Part shown: in pieces, positions 4,848 to 6,614 of the stretch
Position numbering within the stretch: the first letter of the stretch is position 1
How the letters are laid out: each line of letters begins with the position of its first letter
From: Acetobacteraceae bacterium
Lineage (GTDB): Bacteria; Pseudomonadota; Alphaproteobacteria; Acetobacterales; Acetobacteraceae
Direction: 5' to 3'
Assembly: GCA_027311485.1 (NCBI GenBank)
Contig: DAICYU010000238.1
Span: 1 to 6,614, forward strand
DNA length: 6,614 nucleotides
The notes under the pieces: generated by a model
The model's database searches: none
The model's input: the letters and a program-made list of their open reading frames with translations, nothing else
What the model was told of the DNA's origin: nothing
Translations under genes and position numbers: made by a program

Positions 4848-6614
4848 ATGAACGCCCTCGATCTTTACGCACGCCTGCGCGAAACCGTCCTGGCCGCCCT
4901 GGCCCAGATCATCCCGGACCTGCCGGCCGACATTGCGGCCCGTGTCGAAGTCACACCGACCCGCGACCCGGCGCATGGTGACATGGCGACCAATGCAGCA
5001 ATGGTGTCCGCCAAGGCCGCCCGTCAGCCGCCGGCAAAGATCGCCGCCGCGCTGGTGGAGCATCTGCGAACCGCGCCGGAGATCGCGTCGGCCGAATCGG
5101 CCGGGCCCGGCTTCGTCAACCTGCGCCTGCATGCGGCGACGTTCCGCGCGCTGCTGCCGGCGATCCTGGCCGCCGGGGAGCGTTACGGCGATGCGACGGT
5201 CGGCGCCGGCACGCGGATCAATGTCGAATATGTTTCCGCCAACCCGACCGGCCCAATGCATATCGGCCATTGTCGCGGCGCCGTTGTCGGCGATGCGCTG
5301 GCCAACCTGCTGGCCAAGTCTGGATACGCCGTCACCAAGGAATATTATATCAATGATGCCGGTGCTCAGGTCGCCGCGCTCGCCTGGGCGGCCTACTGGC
5401 GCTATCTCCAGGCCATCGGCACGACACTGACTGAGGACGCATTCTCCGAGCAGGTGCCCGGTGGCCTGCAATATCGGGGCGAATATCTGATCCCGGTCGG
5501 GCAGTCCCTCGCGGCCAGCCATGGCCTGGCCCTCGCCACTGAGGACAAGGGCGTCGCCGCGCCCGAGCGCTGGCTGAATACGGTCCGTGATTTCACCATT
5601 GACGCCATGATGGCCGAAATCCGCGAAGACCTGCGCCTGCTGGGCGTCCGCCAGGACGTGTTCAGCAGCGAACGGGCCCTGGTCGCGTCCGGCGCCGCCG
5701 ATGCGATGATCGACCGGTTACGCGCCGATGGCCTGATCTACGAAGGCGTGCTGGAGCCGCCAAAGGGGAAAACGCCCGAGGACTGGGAGTCGCGCCCGCA
5801 GACCCTGTTCCGTTCGACCCGGTACGGCGACGACGTGGACCGGCCGCTGCGCAAATCCGACGGCAGCGCCACCTACTTCGCCAACGACATCGCCTACCAC
5901 GCCGACAAGATCAACCGCGGCTTCGACGTGCTGATCGACGTCCTGGGCGCCGATCACGGCGGCTACGTGCCACGCATGAAGGCGGCGGTCCGCGCCGTGT
6001 CCCAGGACCGTGTTCGGTTTGAGGCCGTGTTGTGCCAGATCGTCCACATCATGCGTGGCGGCCAGCCGGTGCGGATGTCGAAGCGCGCCGGCAGCTATGT
6101 AACGCTGCGCGACCTGCTGGAGGAAGTCGGCCGCGATGCGGTCCGCTTCACCATGCTGACCCGCAAGGCGGATGCGCAGATGGAGTTCGACCTTGATCAG
6201 GCAGTCGCGCAGACCCGCGACAATCCAGTGTTCTACGTCCAATACGCGCACGCCCGCTGCCGCTCGGTCCTGCGTGCGGCAGCCGAGATGTTTCCGGATC
6301 ATTCCGTGGACGACGATGCTCTGGCCGCTGTTCCGGTCGACACGCTTGCCAGTGAGCCGGAACTTGCCGTGATCCGTCGGCTGGCCGGCTGGCCGCGCAC
6401 CGTCGAGGCCGCGGCCCAGGCACGTGAACCGCACCGAATCGCATTTTTTCTCTATGACTTGGCGAGCGACTTTCATATGCTGTGGAACCGAGGCAAGGAC
6501 GACACCACACTTCGCTTTTTGCAAGTCGAACAGCGCGCGGACACGTTTGCGCGCCTCGCGCTGGTAGCGGCGACGGCCGTGGTGATCCGATCCGGTCTCG
6601 AAATTATGGGTGTC
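4848..6614 (+). CDS. argS: Arginyl-tRNA synthetase (3' end beyond window)
   Basis: This cytoplasmic class I synthetase charges tRNA-Arg with arginine using ATP. The frame runs 589 codons to the window edge without a stop; bacterial ArgS is about 550-600 residues, so only a short tail is missing. Domains in order: the ArgS-specific N-terminal tRNA-recognition domain (about 1-110, with DPAHGDMATNAAM); the Rossmann catalytic domain with SANPTGPMHIGH, where HIGH is 138-141; the YFANDIAYHADK and LGADHGGYVPRMKA stretches; VRMSKRAG (408-415) as the KMSKS-type loop; and the DALR anticodon-binding domain from about NPVFYVQYAHARCRSVLR. The first lysine of KMSKS is Arg409 here, a common departure in ArgS, while Lys412 is kept. 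ATG 4848 is the first possible start, since an in-frame TAA lies at 4836-4838. No Shine-Dalgarno sequence is visible before it. Identification is secure. Confidence 0.97.
   Translation, partial: MNALDLYARLRETVLAALAQIIPDLPADIAARVEVTPTRDPAHGDMATNAAMVSAKAARQPPAKIAAALVEHLRTAPEIASAESAGPGFVNLRLHAATFRALLPAILAAGERYGDATVGAGTRINVEYVSANPTGPMHIGHCRGAVVGDALANLLAKSGYAVTKEYYINDAGAQVAALAWAAYWRYLQAIGTTLTEDAFSEQVPGGLQYRGEYLIPVGQSLAASHGLALATEDKGVAAPERWLNTVRDFTIDAMMAEIREDLRLLGVRQDVFSSERALVASGAADAMIDRLRADGLIYEGVLEPPKGKTPEDWESRPQTLFRSTRYGDDVDRPLRKSDGSATYFANDIAYHADKINRGFDVLIDVLGADHGGYVPRMKAAVRAVSQDRVRFEAVLCQIVHIMRGGQPVRMSKRAGSYVTLRDLLEEVGRDAVRFTMLTRKADAQMEFDLDQAVAQTRDNPVFYVQYAHARCRSVLRAAAEMFPDHSVDDDALAAVPVDTLASEPELAVIRRLAGWPRTVEAAAQAREPHRIAFFLYDLASDFHMLWNRGKDDTTLRFLQVEQRADTFARLALVAATAVVIRSGLEIMGV

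Noticed and set aside
4551..5522. Minus-strand open frame of 323 codons opposite argS and the glycosyltransferase end
   Set aside because: It overlaps two clear genes and the hairpin, and shows no domain; an antisense shadow.
5718..6524. Minus-strand open frame of 268 codons opposite the argS 3' half
   Set aside because: It lies wholly antisense to conserved ArgS domains, and its composition is typical of a shadow frame.

Overview
The window is GC-rich coding DNA from an alphaproteobacterium. The codon bias (strong G/C at third positions), the style of the trehalose synthase and arginyl-tRNA synthetase proteins, and the GT4 glycosyltransferase type (YGGTERVV start, EPFGLVMIEAMACG core) fit Acetobacteraceae or a close relative. 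This is a judgement from protein recognition, not from a search.

Layout, left to right. (1) Bases 1-541, minus strand: the first 180 residues of OtsA, trehalose-6-phosphate synthase, cut by the window edge. (2) Bases 752-1426, plus strand: an orphan DNA methyltransferase-like gene. An in-frame amber codon at 1262-1264 interrupts it, and the family-like C-terminus continues in the same frame for 53 more codons. (3) Bases 1416-1494: a perfect 16-bp tandem repeat of about 4.9 copies, which starts inside the last codons of the methyltransferase frame. A 10-bp inverted repeat (1514-1555) over the end of the next, convergent gene follows. (4) Bases 1533-3323, minus strand: a full-length half-size ABC exporter with a fused membrane domain and ATPase. 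(5) Bases 3324-3583: a divergent control region with an AT-rich patch carrying back-to-back promoter candidates. (6) Bases 3584-4642, plus strand: a GT4 glycosyltransferase. (7) Bases 4643-4847: a gap with a perfect 14-bp hairpin, probably a terminator. (8) Bases 4848 to the end, plus strand: ArgS, arginyl-tRNA synthetase, open at the right edge and missing only its last few residues.

The genes do not form one pathway. OtsA (trehalose synthesis, osmotic protection) and ArgS (translation) are housekeeping. The glycosyltransferase and the ABC exporter share a divergent promoter region and could act on the same glycan or glycolipid, but this is inference. The most irregular part is 752-1555: an orphan, probably mobile-derived methyltransferase with a nonsense codon, next to a tandem repeat. 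I see no clear undescribed multi-gene system, no RNA genes, no CRISPR array and no insertion sequence.
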